A stretch of DNA of 64,000 nt from the NCBI GenBank assembly GCA_000711775.1, contig ARYC01001382.1, positions 43,808 through 107,807 of the forward strand, written 5' to 3'. Of the stretch, positions 23,501 to 34,999 are shown piece by piece (the stretch's first letter is position 1; each line of letters begins with the position of its first letter). Source of the DNA: Oxytricha trifallax (lineage: Eukaryota > Ciliophora > Spirotrichea > Sporadotrichida > Oxytrichidae). The position numbers and the translations under genes are program-made. The notes beneath the pieces are model-generated. The model worked only from the letters and a program-made list of their open reading frames with translations, searched no databases and was not told where the DNA came from.

Positions 23501-24480
23501 ATATAGCGAGAATATAAAATAAATATATCACTCGATATAGTAGAATATATACATTTCACAATATAAAAATGCTGGGAAAGCTCAATTACTTCTTTTAGAG
23601 CTTCTATGCTAATATATTACAGTTTTATAATATCTTATTGAATTACTTATTCAGATTTACTATTATTCCTAAAATTTAGAAAATAATAAACTTCTGATCC
23701 AGCCTACTGATTTTATTATAATATCAACTTTTCCAATACAGCAAGATTATATATTATATGAGCCACTGATGGCTAATTATTGAGCAAGGACACTTAAATT
23801 TTAATCTTTTAAAGCTTTATTAATATGAAATGTGTCAGCTTGCTTTTCGATGATTTGTTGTGATTAGCTTTATTGATGAAATTTATCAGATAATACCATA
23901 TAAGTATTAGAATAATTTTATAATTTTAAATTCCCTACAGTACTTGGAATAGAATTTTTTGATAATATATATCTTGTTTTAGGACCAAATAATATATACA
24001 TTTATATCAGCCATTAATAATATAGTTAGAAATCGTCTAATTTAATTGATCATGTACAATATCTCTATGGTAATATCACTGAGAAGCTATTGTAAATTAT
24101 GAAAATTAGAAAAATGACTAGAAAGATCCAATTAAGAGTTGATCTATGCTGATGGAGATATATTCATGAATGCAACTGGATGGAAAATAGATCTATCAAT
24201 TTTCTTTTCATTTTGTATATTTTAACTTCTATACATTTATTTATTTTTAATAATTATATTTTAAGTAGTTATAGACTAGAGCCCTTAAATAGGGTTTAAA
24301 TGTTCCACAGTGAATAATATTAGAAATTTAAATGAAAATCGTTATTGATCTTTTTATTAAACCTCCAAAACTAAGGCCATCATTATTAATTATTACTGTT
24401 AATACATACATTGCTTGATCCTAAATTAGTTAGTCAGATATTAGTATATATTATTATCTCTAGATTTCCCTTGATCACTG
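20590..24480. other. AT-rich DNA without genes
   Basis: It holds a short TA tract at 20727-20748 and the repeat at 22442-22525. Otherwise I see no protein-like frame or clear element. B-box-like TTCGAAT at 21180 and GGTTCGA on the minus strand near 21310 are not backed by tRNA folds. Confidence 0.5.
22442..22525 (+). repeat. Dispersed repeat shared with 50.16-50.24 kb
   Basis: TTTGTTTTTGCTTATGGTCA followed by AAAATACAAAATGAAAT, then AATCACTCACAACTTTTTAT, is repeated nearly exactly at 50172-50239. The two copies differ only by small indels in the AATA/AATC run. Confidence 0.8.
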
Positions 24481-24484
24481 AGTC

Positions 24485-24775
24485 TCAAACTGCCGGTTAG
24501 TCTCCGCTCCCTCTGTGTATTGTTATTTTTGCCATTTTATGCAAGCTTGGATAATCAGAGTACTCAACGACTTTCATTTGCAATAAGTAATTTATGAATT
24601 CCAAAACTATATTGCCTCTTGTCTGGTTATATCGAAATGAGGGCCGTCGTCTTCTTCTGGATTTGTAGCGCTGGGCACTTCAGAAACAACTTTTGTCCGC
24701 GTATGAGTAGCATTAAAATGGTAATTCGTGGGGGCCTTGTCCCATGCACTCAACTCCATCAGCTCCGGTAGGTTA
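24485..24775 (-). CDS. Coding island, unknown protein (candidate MDS)
   Basis: The minus strand reads NLPELMELSAWDKAPTNYHF, then HTRTKVVSEVP and NPEEDDGPHFDITRQEAIQF, up to an in-frame TGA after TYCK. The next frame continues from an ATG with KVVEYSDYPSLHKMAKITIH and RGSGDQPAV to another TGA. Composition is near 40-45% G+C against about 20% around it, with sharp edges. This is the most convincing candidate in the window for a macronuclear-destined segment or pair of segments. I do not recognise the protein family. The frame change could mark a very short IES or a mutation. Confidence 0.6.
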
Positions 24776-24779
24776 GTAT

Positions 24780-26170
24780 ATTTACTTGACAGTAATAATT
24801 AATAATTAAATATCCCATATTTCTAATAATATTACCATTTATACAATGTTTTCCAGTCCTAAATCTTGTTAAAGTTGATCTATAAGTTAAGTAAAAATTT
24901 CAACAAATTCATTTTCAATTAATTTCTTATAGTCGATCTAAATTTTATATAGATTTCACTTCAATCATATGATTTTACATTCCTTTAATTATTTTCGAAT
25001 TGGTTCTATAGCTTTTCTTTTAAGTTTGTATTAAATCTTGAATATTTGAGATATTTATAAAATAAAAATTCATAAATTTTACGATTGTCTTTGTGAGAGG
25101 ACTTCAAATATATTGCTTTCTATTGAACTCAATCCATTAATTAATAGCTTAATTAAATTTCTTTGTGTAAAAAGCATTTTTCCTTTCTATTGGGTATATT
25201 ACCCTGGCCTGTAATTCCCTTTGATAACTTGTATATAATCAAGACTACTTGGAATATTGCTTTTACAATCTCACCTTTATTTAATAGTTGATATACTTAA
25301 ACGTTAAAAATTTTATAATTTATAAGTCTAATGATGATAATAAAGTAAATAGCGAAAGTATTGTAGCAATATGTCATTAATTTTAAGTAAATTACTAATG
25401 CTAGATTAATAAAAATAATGCTAAAAACGCTAAATATACATAAAATATATTAAAATGAAGTTGAGACTAATTAAAATCATTTCATAACTTTTTATTATGT
25501 ATATAAATGTATAGTTCATATAATTATAAATTAATTAGAATTTTAATGATGTAATATTGATTTCAATATATAAAATGAAAATGAAAAAATAATTATTACA
25601 TAATTAATAGTATAATATAATAGTTTACTTTTAAATTTAAAAATTATAAATATAAATAACATTTGTAGTAGTTAATGAAAAAATGCAATTGATGGAAAAC
25701 ACACTATAAAAAATAAAAAAGATAAGATGACTTTAAATAAAAAAATGGAAAGATAAATTTAAATTATTCAATAATAAGTCTAAAACAAGATTAAAAAATC
25801 CAAAAAAATCTTTGAACAATGTCAAGTCTGTTGTGATCGGTACCTCGGTAGGAAATGAAAGATTTAATTTCTATAATTTTTTAATATTTACCAGAAAAAA
25901 ACCAAATAAGTTATAACATTTAAGCAAATATGAGATGATTTATTTAGTTTCCTGGAGTTAGAATACTGTATTCCATCTAATTAAATGGTGCGCTGCAATT
26001 CTACTATACAACAAATTCTTCAATCATTAAACATCCAATAATATACAATGTGAAAAACTATTGTATATTTTAGTAGATTTTCCTAAAACAAAATTGGCAT
26101 GAAAACCGAACTTTGATTTAAAAAATATATCTTTTATTAAATTGTTTGTTATTGTCCACAGATAAATATT
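24780..26170. other. AT-rich DNA, nothing recognised
   Basis: No protein-like frame, inverted repeat or RNA gene was recognised. Confidence 0.5.
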
Positions 26171-26188
26171 TTTAGACATTAACCAATA

Positions 26189-26592
26189 ATATTGTAGGAA
26201 TACATATGATTTGGGAATTATATTAATAGATGTTCAAATTCGTGGCAGTTAACTTTCTGGAATCCTATACAATCTGGTACTCGTATGATAGAAAATCTGA
26301 ACTTAATAATGTCGCTACCCCTCTATCGCATCCCTAGACCTAGATAACTCGACTTTAATTTTGAGTGATTTGTTTAGTTGATTTTGATGCTAAAATTAAA
26401 GTTGAGTTATCTCGGTTCAGTGATGCGATAGAGGAGTATCGCAAATTGTAAAGTCCAGCTGAATTTGAATTCTATATCAAACGAATACCATTTTGTCTTG
26501 ATTTTCATAAAGTTAACTAACTGCCACGAATTTCAACATCTATTTATATTTTTATAATTTAATTTCCCAAATCAAATGTATTCCTACAATAT
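26189..26592. mobile_element. 404-bp foldback element
   Basis: The outer arms ATATTGTAGGAATACAT and TTGGGAA, AATAGATGTT, AATTCGTGGCAGTTA pair with the right side. The inner arms CTATCGCATC, GATAACTC and ACTTTAATTTT pair as well, so nearly the whole element folds into one hairpin. GACATTAA occurs on both sides, at 26175-26182 and 26626-26633, and could be a target duplication or pointer a few bases out from the arms. There is no gene. Confidence 0.8.
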
Positions 26593-26639
26593 AATGTCAA
26601 AGTCAAACATACATTAATTTCTTAGGACATTAATTTATT

Positions 26640-27870
26640 TTTTTATACTCGCGCATTGTGAACACTTTCTTCAACTCTATCTATGAGATTTTCATGTATT
26701 TAATAATTAAAGAAAAATTTTATAAACTAATTAATTAACATCTAAATTGAATCCTAATCAACTTGCATTATTAATGACATTAACTTAGTTTTTGTATATC
26801 TATCTCAAAATAAATTATTGTATAAATGGCAATAATTCATTATTTAAATCTTATTTTTTAAATTATCTCTAGATGTTTCATTTTCAAATTTGATTAAAAA
26901 ATCTGAAGTTTTGGCTATGTTTTATTTCAATAGAAAAGCTACATATATAAGTAATAATTTAAAAATGTTATAATAACTTTTTATTATATCTATCAAATAT
27001 TCTCAACTAAATAAAATAAACGCATTGCTTATTTAATTATTTTTAAGGGTGTTTAAATAATCATTCAAAATTAAGAAGTGATGAAGATTCTTTTGAAGTT
27101 AATGACTTAATATTATTATTCTTAATGAGTACTACCTTTTTGTTAATATTACTAAGTTATCTATTATCTTCTAAGAATAATGTACTGTCAAAAGAAGGAA
27201 GTTTAAATATATTCGGGATATTAATTAATTAAATTTTAAGAAATATTGTTTTTAAAAGATATTCCATTAAATATTAATTTTAATATTTAAAGCTTAATTA
27301 AATTAATACAAATAGTATGATAGCTTTATGATTACATCAATCGGCTACTTTAGAAGAAAGTTGACATTTAACTAACTTATATTACTATTTGCTACTAATT
27401 ATTAATAAATCGCTGTATAGATAATTTATTAAAATTTGACGTGAGGGTTATTTTTAAAAGTAGTTCTTTCTAGTTTTATCTTTAAATCAATGCTTATTCT
27501 TCTTCTATTTTAAATTATAAAAATAAGACCTCTAAGAATCGAATAACTAAGTTAAAAGTAAAGTGGCTACTGCTTCTTTGATTGCTATTGATTTAAGGAC
27601 TGTTTTGTTTAAAAAAGAGTATAAATAAATAAATGAAGCAACAATAGCGAAATGTGCTTGAGGCGTTATTAACAAAAACCGCAATAGTTACTGAATATGA
27701 AAAGCTTTAACTTCTGAAAATCAGAAATTTTATGAGAAGTATGATTAACATTTTATATTATTAACTAATAATTTAAATAAATGAACTTAATCTAATGTCG
27801 AGCAAAATATTTATAATCTACTATAGAAGTTTTAATTTCATTTTTATTTCTATGGTTGTTATCTTTAATA
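26640..27870. other. AT-rich DNA, nothing recognised
   Basis: No supported gene or element was found. Confidence 0.5.
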
Positions 27871-27879
27871 AGTTCTCTA

Positions 27880-28070
27880 TAAAGTTAGAACCAAGCAGAG
27901 GGGTAGGTGGCCACCTGCTAAACATAATAGATTCCCTAGTTTGAGCCCCAGATCTACCAATAGATTTTACAGCCGATAGATCAATAGGTCCTCCTCCAAC
28001 AATGAAGTGACCAAGTGACGGGTGACTTAACATATGCGACTTGACTCTGACCAGTTGCCTCAACGATTAA
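27880..28070 (-). pseudogene. Coding-like island, unknown product
   Basis: The minus strand has MLSHPSLGHFIVGGGPIDLS, AVKSIGRSGAQTRESIMFSR and WPPTPLLGSN in one frame that uses no TAA/TAG codons and has raised G+C. The island fades into AT-rich DNA on both sides. A plus-strand frame is also open, so strand is not certain. It could be a small MDS or gene remnant. Confidence 0.35.
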
Positions 28071-28079
28071 CCTCTATAT

Positions 28080-28490
28080 TTTCCAGTCTAACATGAGATT
28101 CCTTATGTAACACTACGACAACCATGCTATGTATTACTTGTAATCTGCTAGCTTTCTTGATTATTTGTATTAAAAAATAAATACTCGACAAATTATAAGA
28201 AGTAAGTAATACAGCCATTTACATTGATTATTTATAACATTTAAATAACTTTATAAAAAATCGATGACTTTTTATTATTTTGTGTCGTTTAATTGAGAAA
28301 TATTACGACACTTTTCTCGATTGGATTACATCATTTTATTTTGCTAATTTAGACATATTAATATTTAAAAATAAATATTTAAATATTATAAATAGAGCTA
28401 ATTTTTTATAATTAAATATAATCTCAATTTAATGAAATAATTGTGATATATTTATTTTTATGTAATTAAGATTAGATCTACAACGTTAAA

Positions 28491-28533
<43 letters not shown>

Positions 28534-29235
28534 GAGGATATTTTAAAATCCGAGACTTACATTTATTATGATTCTTAACTTAATAGTTATTTATAAATTA
28601 ATTTATAAATGTTTGATCTTTTTTACTTAATTAACTGTGGCTATTCATAATTTAAACTTTATTTTAATTTAATACATTTAATTAAATTTATAGATTTTAA
28701 ATTATTGCAATATTATTAAGGGACATATATATCGATTAAATCTAAATAAATGTTTATATAATAGCAGTTGTTTATTATTTTAATTTTCTTTTCAAACATA
28801 ACTCTATAATATTCCTGAATTTAATTATATTACTGTGAATAATCTATCTTTACTAATTTACTTATTATTTCAGAATTCTAGTTTTTTTTGGAGATCCTTT
28901 TAATTTATTTCTCATTTTTTCTGTTACCATTGCAAAAAAAAATAAAAATAATTAATTAAATTAAGCTTAAATATTAATTATATTTCACTATAATTTCTTA
29001 TCTGAGTGAACTACTATGACTATTACTTTTTTTTTCAACTAAAATATCCTGTTTATTGATGCTATAAAAAACTGTAATTAGAAATAACTTTAAAATTAAA
29101 GTTTAATTATTTTAAAAAAATAATTAGATTTTGATATTATTCCATCAGTTTTAATCTAGAAAGTGAATTTTATGTTAAAATTTAATTTAATATGACGGAT
29201 ATATATATATATAAAACATTTTTTAAATAAGTTCT
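28080..29235. other. AT-rich DNA with a TA tract
   Basis: A (TA)n run lies at about 28495-28530 and a shorter one near 29202-29213. No gene is recognised. Confidence 0.6.
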
Positions 29236-29239
29236 TAGA

Positions 29240-29760
29240 ATATACCAAGTTGTCGCTCAATAATAAGATTGAAGACTATACACTCACATTATACTCGGAT
29301 TTTCAAGCTAGGCATCATTTTAGGAATGAAGAGGACAACATGCAGCTAGAGATTTGACAGTAGATTGAACTGGACTCAATAGAAGCTTTTATTTAAAACC
29401 AGGAAACAGTCAGTCGTCACCAGACATTGCACATCATTGATAACTAACTAACTTAGAACTAAGAGGTGGTATACAACGAACAAAGGCTACTGATAAGCTG
29501 AGGAACAGACTTAAGTACAACACTGTAACCATAACTCAGCTTCAATTATTATGTTAGAACTGGAAATTGAAAAAGACTCCTATATATAAAATTCAAATGG
29601 GATAGTTATAACTGGCCAAACACAAGAGGTAGCAGAGGAACAAAACTTACACAGGTGAAAAATTTTCAAGTGATTAACTTTCAGTTCAATCAGGACAAAT
29701 TAGAAGCACTAAAGTAGTGCAAAGTTGAGAAACTTAAGGACATAATAGTAGTATAAAATT
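29240..29760 (+). pseudogene. Decayed gene, unknown product
   Basis: With TAA/TAG as Gln, a plus frame reads LYSDFQARHHFRNEEDNMQL, IELDSIEAFIQNQETVSRHQ, then after several TGA codons WDSYNWPNTRGSRGTKLTQV and FNQDKLEALKQCKVEKLKD. Four or more in-frame TGA codons break it. The composition is hydrophilic, with no signal peptide or membrane segment and no recognised domain. It is probably a germline-limited or transposon gene in decay. Confidence 0.45.
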
Positions 29761-30212
29761 TAAAGTACTAAGGGACATAAAAACTAAAGGAATTATTTTT
29801 AACGGACAAATTAATTCTTAGTAAAATTAAAAAAGGATAAGAATTTTTTTACAGTTAATTATTTTTATAAAGTATTAGTATAGCACAAATCTGTAGAGAT
29901 AATAAATAAAAAGTATTCTTATGTACCTTTAACTGTGTACTTCGGCAAGAACACATAGAAGCACAAACTTATGAAGAAAGTCAACAACATCTTTATATGA
30001 AAATATTTCAAGTGCTATAGCATTACAGATACTCCTTATCTATGATTGCCATTTTAGACTTTGAACTTAAAGAAATATGCAATTTTAATAATTAATGGGA
30101 ATAATAATATATAAAAGTTTATAGGAAATTTAATTGACTATCACCAAAATGGTAAAAGAAAATAAGTTAAAAAAGAAAAAAACTATAGAAAACTATCGTC
30201 ATTAGATCGAAA

Positions 30213-31564
30213 ATGACTTAATATCATAGGAGCGTTTTGTTTTTCACATCAACCAAAGAATGTTTAAAATTTAAGAATGATATTAGTGAGAAGCTGAGTG
30301 CAACAAGGATAGGGTAGGAGTCAAGAGTCAAACCGTTCGGTTCTCAGATTGGACTCTATTTGCTTAGAAATAGCAAGGAAAAATCCTACATGAGACAACT
30401 TCAGGAGAGTATCACTCAGGGTTTCCCCTTAATGCAAGCATACACTAAGTCTTTGCGGAGAAGAGGTTTTTCCCTGAACATAAAAGCACTCAGATTAAAA
30501 GCAGCAGGAGAAATGTAACCAGGTAGACATACGAAGTAGCGAAATACCGCATAAGTTAGGTCGAATTTTTAGAAAAATCGAATTATTGAATATTCGCAGA
30601 AATCAACAAACCTACTAATTAAGTATAATTTATAATCATTATCTTATAATATAAAAATTAAATATTTTAGTATTTTAATGCGTAATGGAGTGGATTGACT
30701 CCATTATGCTGAAGAGGTTGCGTTGTTTGAGATTTTGGGCCAAGGTCTGCATTCTGTGCAGAAATATTTTACCATGTTTGTATATGCCGTTACTCTGTCA
30801 AATTTTTGACTTCCCCTATATCCAAAGTAGGTCAGCAAAAAATATTTTTTGCGAGCTGCTTCTCTATCAAATATTTTTATTAATACCCATCTCTATCAAT
30901 GTTATTGTTTACTTTTTTTATTTTATCGCATAAGTTTTAGAGAAAAACTTATCTCAAAATATTTAATTTACTATATATTTAAATATAAGAGAAAACTTTG
31001 AAGGTTGTTACTTTTTTTAGTAACATAATATATTTCAATAAAAAACTTATCTTTTTTCTCTAAAACTTATGCGATAAAATAAAAAAAGTAAACAATAACA
31101 TTGATAGAGATGGGTATTAATAAAAATATTTGATAGAGAAGCAGCTCGCAAAAAATATTTTTTGCTGACCTACTTCGGATATAGGGGAAGTCAAAAATTT
31201 GACAGAGTAACGGCATATACAAACATGGTAAAATATTTCTGCACAGAATGCAGACCTTGGCCCAAAATCTCAAACAACGCAACCTCTTCAGCATAATGGA
31301 GTCAATCCACTCCATTACGCATTAAAATACTAAAATATTTAATTTTTATATTATAAGATAATGATTATTAATTATACTTAATTAGTAGGTTTGTTGATTT
31401 CTGCGAATATTCAATAATTCGATTTTTCTAAAAATTCGACCTAAGTCCTTACAAGTAGGCAAGTGGTGAACGTGCATGGTGTGAAACTAATTGAGTACAT
31501 ATAGGGGTAATTCCCCTTGGAAAGAGGAAACTGGATCGTCAAAAGTCAAAGTATAAATATCTGA
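30213..31564 (+). CDS. Split gene, restored by removing an 890-bp palindrome
   Basis: The left part (ATG 30213 to 30556) and right part (31442 to TGA 31562-31564) are TGA-free and protein-like. They include KECLKFKNDISEKLSATRIG, YMRQLQESITQGFPLMQAY and IKALRLKAAGEM on the left; SRQVVNVHGVKLIEYIQGQF and PLERGNWIVK on the right. TAAGT occurs at 30552-30556 and 31442-31446. Removing one copy plus the palindrome joins the two parts in the same frame, for a total of 153 residues. A second left-hand frame, with VRFSDWTLFAQKQQGKILHE and FAEKRFFPEHK, is also open and would end soon after the junction, so the frame choice is not certain. The product is unknown. This fits either MDS-IES-MDS structure or a foldback transposon inserted in a gene. 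Confidence 0.55.
30557..31441. mobile_element. Almost perfect 0.89-kb palindromic insert
   Basis: The left arm (30557 to about 30957, starting at TAGGTCGAATTTTTAG) and right arm (about 31044-31441) are exact reverse complements apart from very few substitutions, such as CCAAAGTAGG against CCGAAGTAGG. An unpaired centre of about 85 bp separates them. TAAGT flanks both sides. Each arm has the same 82-codon standard frame. On the other strand the arm also reads YFLLTYFGYRGSQKFDRVTA and KYFCTECRPWPKISNN, so the arm may derive from a longer coding sequence. The near identity of the arms implies a recent origin or continual correction. Confidence 0.85.
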
Positions 31565-31652
31565 TTTTTAATATCTGGCTGGCTTAAGCCCCAGTATTAA
31601 TTCCGTACAGCTTTAAATAATAATAACAATAATAATAATAATATTAGTGAGT

Positions 31653-32260
31653 AAGACACCTAAAATGCGAAAAACACCCCCAAAAAATATTAGATTTCAA
31701 ACACCTCAGAGATTGCTACCTAATAAATCTCATTAGATTATGCGAAATCCGAGAGCTAAGAAAGGAATCGATCAAATTAGAGATCCTTAAATTAAAAACA
31801 TGGGTATACTAAAAATGTATTAAGTAGATTAAAGAGATTTTAAATATTGAAAAACGAGAATAGAAACGAAAATATGAAATCTAAAAAGTTATTTGGGAGA
31901 ATAACTTCATGAAGAGTTAGGAAGAATTCACGATATGCAGAAAGAGGAATAGGAAAACAAAAAGATTAAAAGCATATAAGCTATAATTGAAAATAAAATA
32001 ATCAGTTATTTAATACAAACTAGAGAGAATATACAATTATATGACTGAAAAAAGAGACATTCTAAACTATATAAAAAAGAGGAATATGTTATTGAAGAAT
32101 TATAGGAATACAATGAACTCAAAAAATAATTTTAAAAAGAAAATATAAATAAAAGATTGACAATAAATATATGCTATTCAAAGATCTTTATAGCTACATT
32201 AAAATTAATGGAATTGCAGAATTAGTTTATATCAATCAACAAAAACCAAACACTGTTGTA
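31653..32260 (+). pseudogene. Coiled-coil protein relic
   Basis: A frame from ATG 31653 reads MRKTPPKNIRFQTPQRLL and IMRNPRAKKGIDQIRDP. It shifts near 31810 to a second frame with KEILNIEKREQKRKYEIQKV. It shifts again near 31910 to a third, with EELGRIHDMQKEEQENKKIK and YKKEEYVIEELQEYNELKKQ. The later parts are rich in Lys, Glu and Gln with heptad-like spacing, typical of a coiled coil. One in-frame TGA follows. It lies 89 bases downstream of the split gene's stop. The family is unknown; LINE ORF1 proteins and structural proteins both have such regions. Confidence 0.5.
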
Positions 32261-32269
32261 GTTTGAATT

Positions 32270-33850
32270 ATTATTAATTATGAACAATATACACAATTTT
32301 TTGAGTTTATATTATAGTGTAGAGCCATTGTTCACCGCTGTATAATTTACCTCAAATTAAATAACTCTGTCTTAACAAAAGTAAAGGATTCATTGCCTGT
32401 AGTAGAATCATAAATAATATAATCAAAACAAAGTAATTGATAATTATAAACAACAATAGGTGAATGAGTGGTAAATAAAGGCAAAAATTTACTATTCTTT
32501 TAATTTAATTAATGACTAAATTTAAAACTTAAATTTAATTCATTTAGGTAAAGATATCTTTACCATTAACAGATAGTGCCTTTATTTCATAAACCAACCT
32601 TGTTGAATTAATTGTTAAGTTATCATAAATATATTTAATTGTATAAATTTTAATTTTTTAATGCAATGTTTTTAAGCAGAAATTAAATCATATACACTGA
32701 GAGGATAGATATTTAGGAATTATTTATATCTGAATAATTTTTAACACAGCAATTCTTTTTTGAAATTAATTGATTTGTTTGATATAAAAAAATGTAGAAG
32801 TTACTATATATATTTCTTTGAGATAACACTCTGAATGTTATTTCTCTTAATTTTTCAAACAACTATAATTATTCTTAAAAAGGTATATATAAAAGCCCTT
32901 AATTGTATTCCTTTAAGTTTTAAATTAAAAAGGAAAATAATAAATTTATTTTGCATAATTTATATGATCTCCTGTATTTGCAAACTAAAAATTATCCAGC
33001 GATATTTAGCCAACTCCATTAATATCGATCATAAATCTTTGAAAATTAAAAATTATTGAAATGTATAACATAACTTAATTGAATTATATATTCTTACATT
33101 TAAATTAAAATGGTAAATTAAATTCAGAACTCATTGAAGAATCCTCTCTTAGAGCCAATACTTAAACTCCGATAAATCAAAAGTAAGTATCAATATTCAT
33201 AAATTTTCCAAATAAAATTTCTTATTCTTTATCATACATTATAAATTGCTACAAAAATTACCCTTTTTTCAAACATTTTGATAAGTTGGGTTGTAGAGTG
33301 TGCGGAGAATAAATACTATATCTAATTCAAAGTATTTGTGTATACATCAACTAAAGCAAAATCTACTGCAATTATAAGTACATTTCTATCTCTTCGCTTA
33401 AATAGAACTATTTTGGAAAACTATATATAATTAAAAGTAAATAATAGTTAAATTAATTCAGTTAGTATTTATAAATCGCATAGTCTAAAAAAACTTCTGA
33501 TATTAATCATTTTTCATTACTTAAGTAAATTATATTTACAAATATATAAAACATTGCAGTTATTTTATTTTAAAATTTCTAATATTTCTAATTGTTTTGT
33601 ATTTTATCAATAGTAACAATTAAAATTCAAATTAATAAAGAATGAACTATTATATCATTCTAATATATAAAAAGCTTATTTATTTAACAATGAGATAAAC
33701 ATAATTTTTTCATATATGTAAAAAAAAATATAATTTACTATATAAGGCTCTTAAAACCTTTTAAAGAGATCTACAGTGCCACATTTTTGCATATATTTCT
33801 TGTTTTATTATATTTGTGATTTTTTCATTTTGAAATTTGTTAGTTAGTTA
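32270..33850. other. AT-rich DNA, nothing recognised
   Basis: Only AT-rich open frames with hydrophobic, low-complexity translations are present, and they do not look real. Confidence 0.5.
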
Positions 33851-33855
33851 GTAAA

Positions 33856-34980
33856 TCATTTAGTTAAGCAGATAGCAAAAATACATAATAAAAATATTAA
33901 ATTAAAGTGGAGTTGAAATAAATGTAATTCATTAATCTTAAAGTTATGTCCCTTCACTTTCTCCTTAATGATGTTTTGAACTTTTTCCGATCTCACATCC
34001 TTTACATTGCCTTCCATTCCTTCTTCTTCCCTAGGAATGTTATCGCTTTCCTCTACTCCATTCTGTTCTTTGACCACTTTCTCTCTTTCTTGGGTTGCTT
34101 CTTCTGACTTAGATTTCTTTATTCTATCGTTCGAGAGGTACCATTCTGCCTCTTCTAGGTCTTCCCCGAGCTCGCTAAATTTTCCCTCTCTTTTCTCTCC
34201 TTATTTTTAGATTTGGAATATCTTGACGTCTTTCTGAACTAATTTTTCCTTATTGCTCTACATGTGATTGTTAATTCTCCATCTCCGTGTCAAGCTCTTG
34301 ACCAATATGTCCCAGAGTGCAGTGCTTCTTTTTCAAAATTTCTCTCGCATTCTTCTTTTTCTATCATGAAGCCTGACTTTCCGATTTCCATTTTGATGTA
34401 CCCAACTTCTAGATTTAGAGTTAAGTAGTATCTCTATATGTTGAGCCAATCTTTCGGGAAATCTGGAAACACTGGTTGTCCGTTGAGCTAGGTGATTCGT
34501 GATTAGGATTGCCATCACCCCGCAGTCTTCGGGGTCTGTTACTTGATTTGTATCTTGGTTTAATTTAATCTCTTCAGTCATGAATTCCTTTCCTACCACT
34601 TCGGAGATAAGGTAGTTGATCTATCTCATGTATTTCTACACCACTGCTAAGCTCCCCCCTACTTAACGTCTTGTGTCAAATATTCTCATCTTCTTCGACA
34701 ATTTGGTCACCTATACGATGATCCAATTCTAGCAGTTCTTGATTGTACTTTGGCTGCTTACTGGTAATATGATCCCCTGTGTGTCCTCTTGTTGTTACCA
34801 AAATTTATTATTTACTATCTTCCAGTTCATTTATCCTACACTCTTCTCTTTCTGGAAAGTTCCATTGTCATTCAAGACGATAAGTGGCAGAATCATCTGT
34901 GTTATTCTTTGCATATTGAATTACACTTCCTCTATCAGCTTAATGCAAACTTCTCTTTTTGAAATTATTATTATAACCAT
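33856..34980 (-). CDS. C48 (Ulp1-like) cysteine protease-like gene with one in-frame TGA
   Basis: From ATG (34978-34980) the minus strand is open to TGA 34333-34335 (215 residues, using about 14 TAA/TAG as Gln). It continues in the same frame to a second TGA at 33856-33858. Residues about 80-155 resemble C48 proteases: GIILPVS, then N-W-I-I-V where the catalytic His-Trp is expected, R-I-F-D-T where the catalytic Asp is expected, and NQVTDPEDCGVMAILITNHL carrying the Gln and Asp-Cys-Gly of the active site. The His position reads Asn, one base from His. After the first TGA the frame runs into basic then charged helical sequence (WYLSNDRIKKSKSEEATQ, EEEGMEGNVKDVRSEKVQNI). Such proteases cleave ubiquitin-like proteins or are carried by transposons. 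This copy is probably inactive. Confidence 0.6.
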
Positions 34981-34999
34981 GAGAAAATAGAGCTATTGA

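Noticed and set aside
30685..31315. Two mirrored 82-codon standard-code ORFs as genes
   Set aside because: They are the same sequence in the two arms of the palindrome. The translation is Leu/Ile/Phe-rich with no motif, and the opposite strand reads more like protein.
34007..34210. Serine-rich plus-strand ORF
   Set aside because: It is the antisense shadow of the charged C-terminal part of the protease-like gene on the minus strand.
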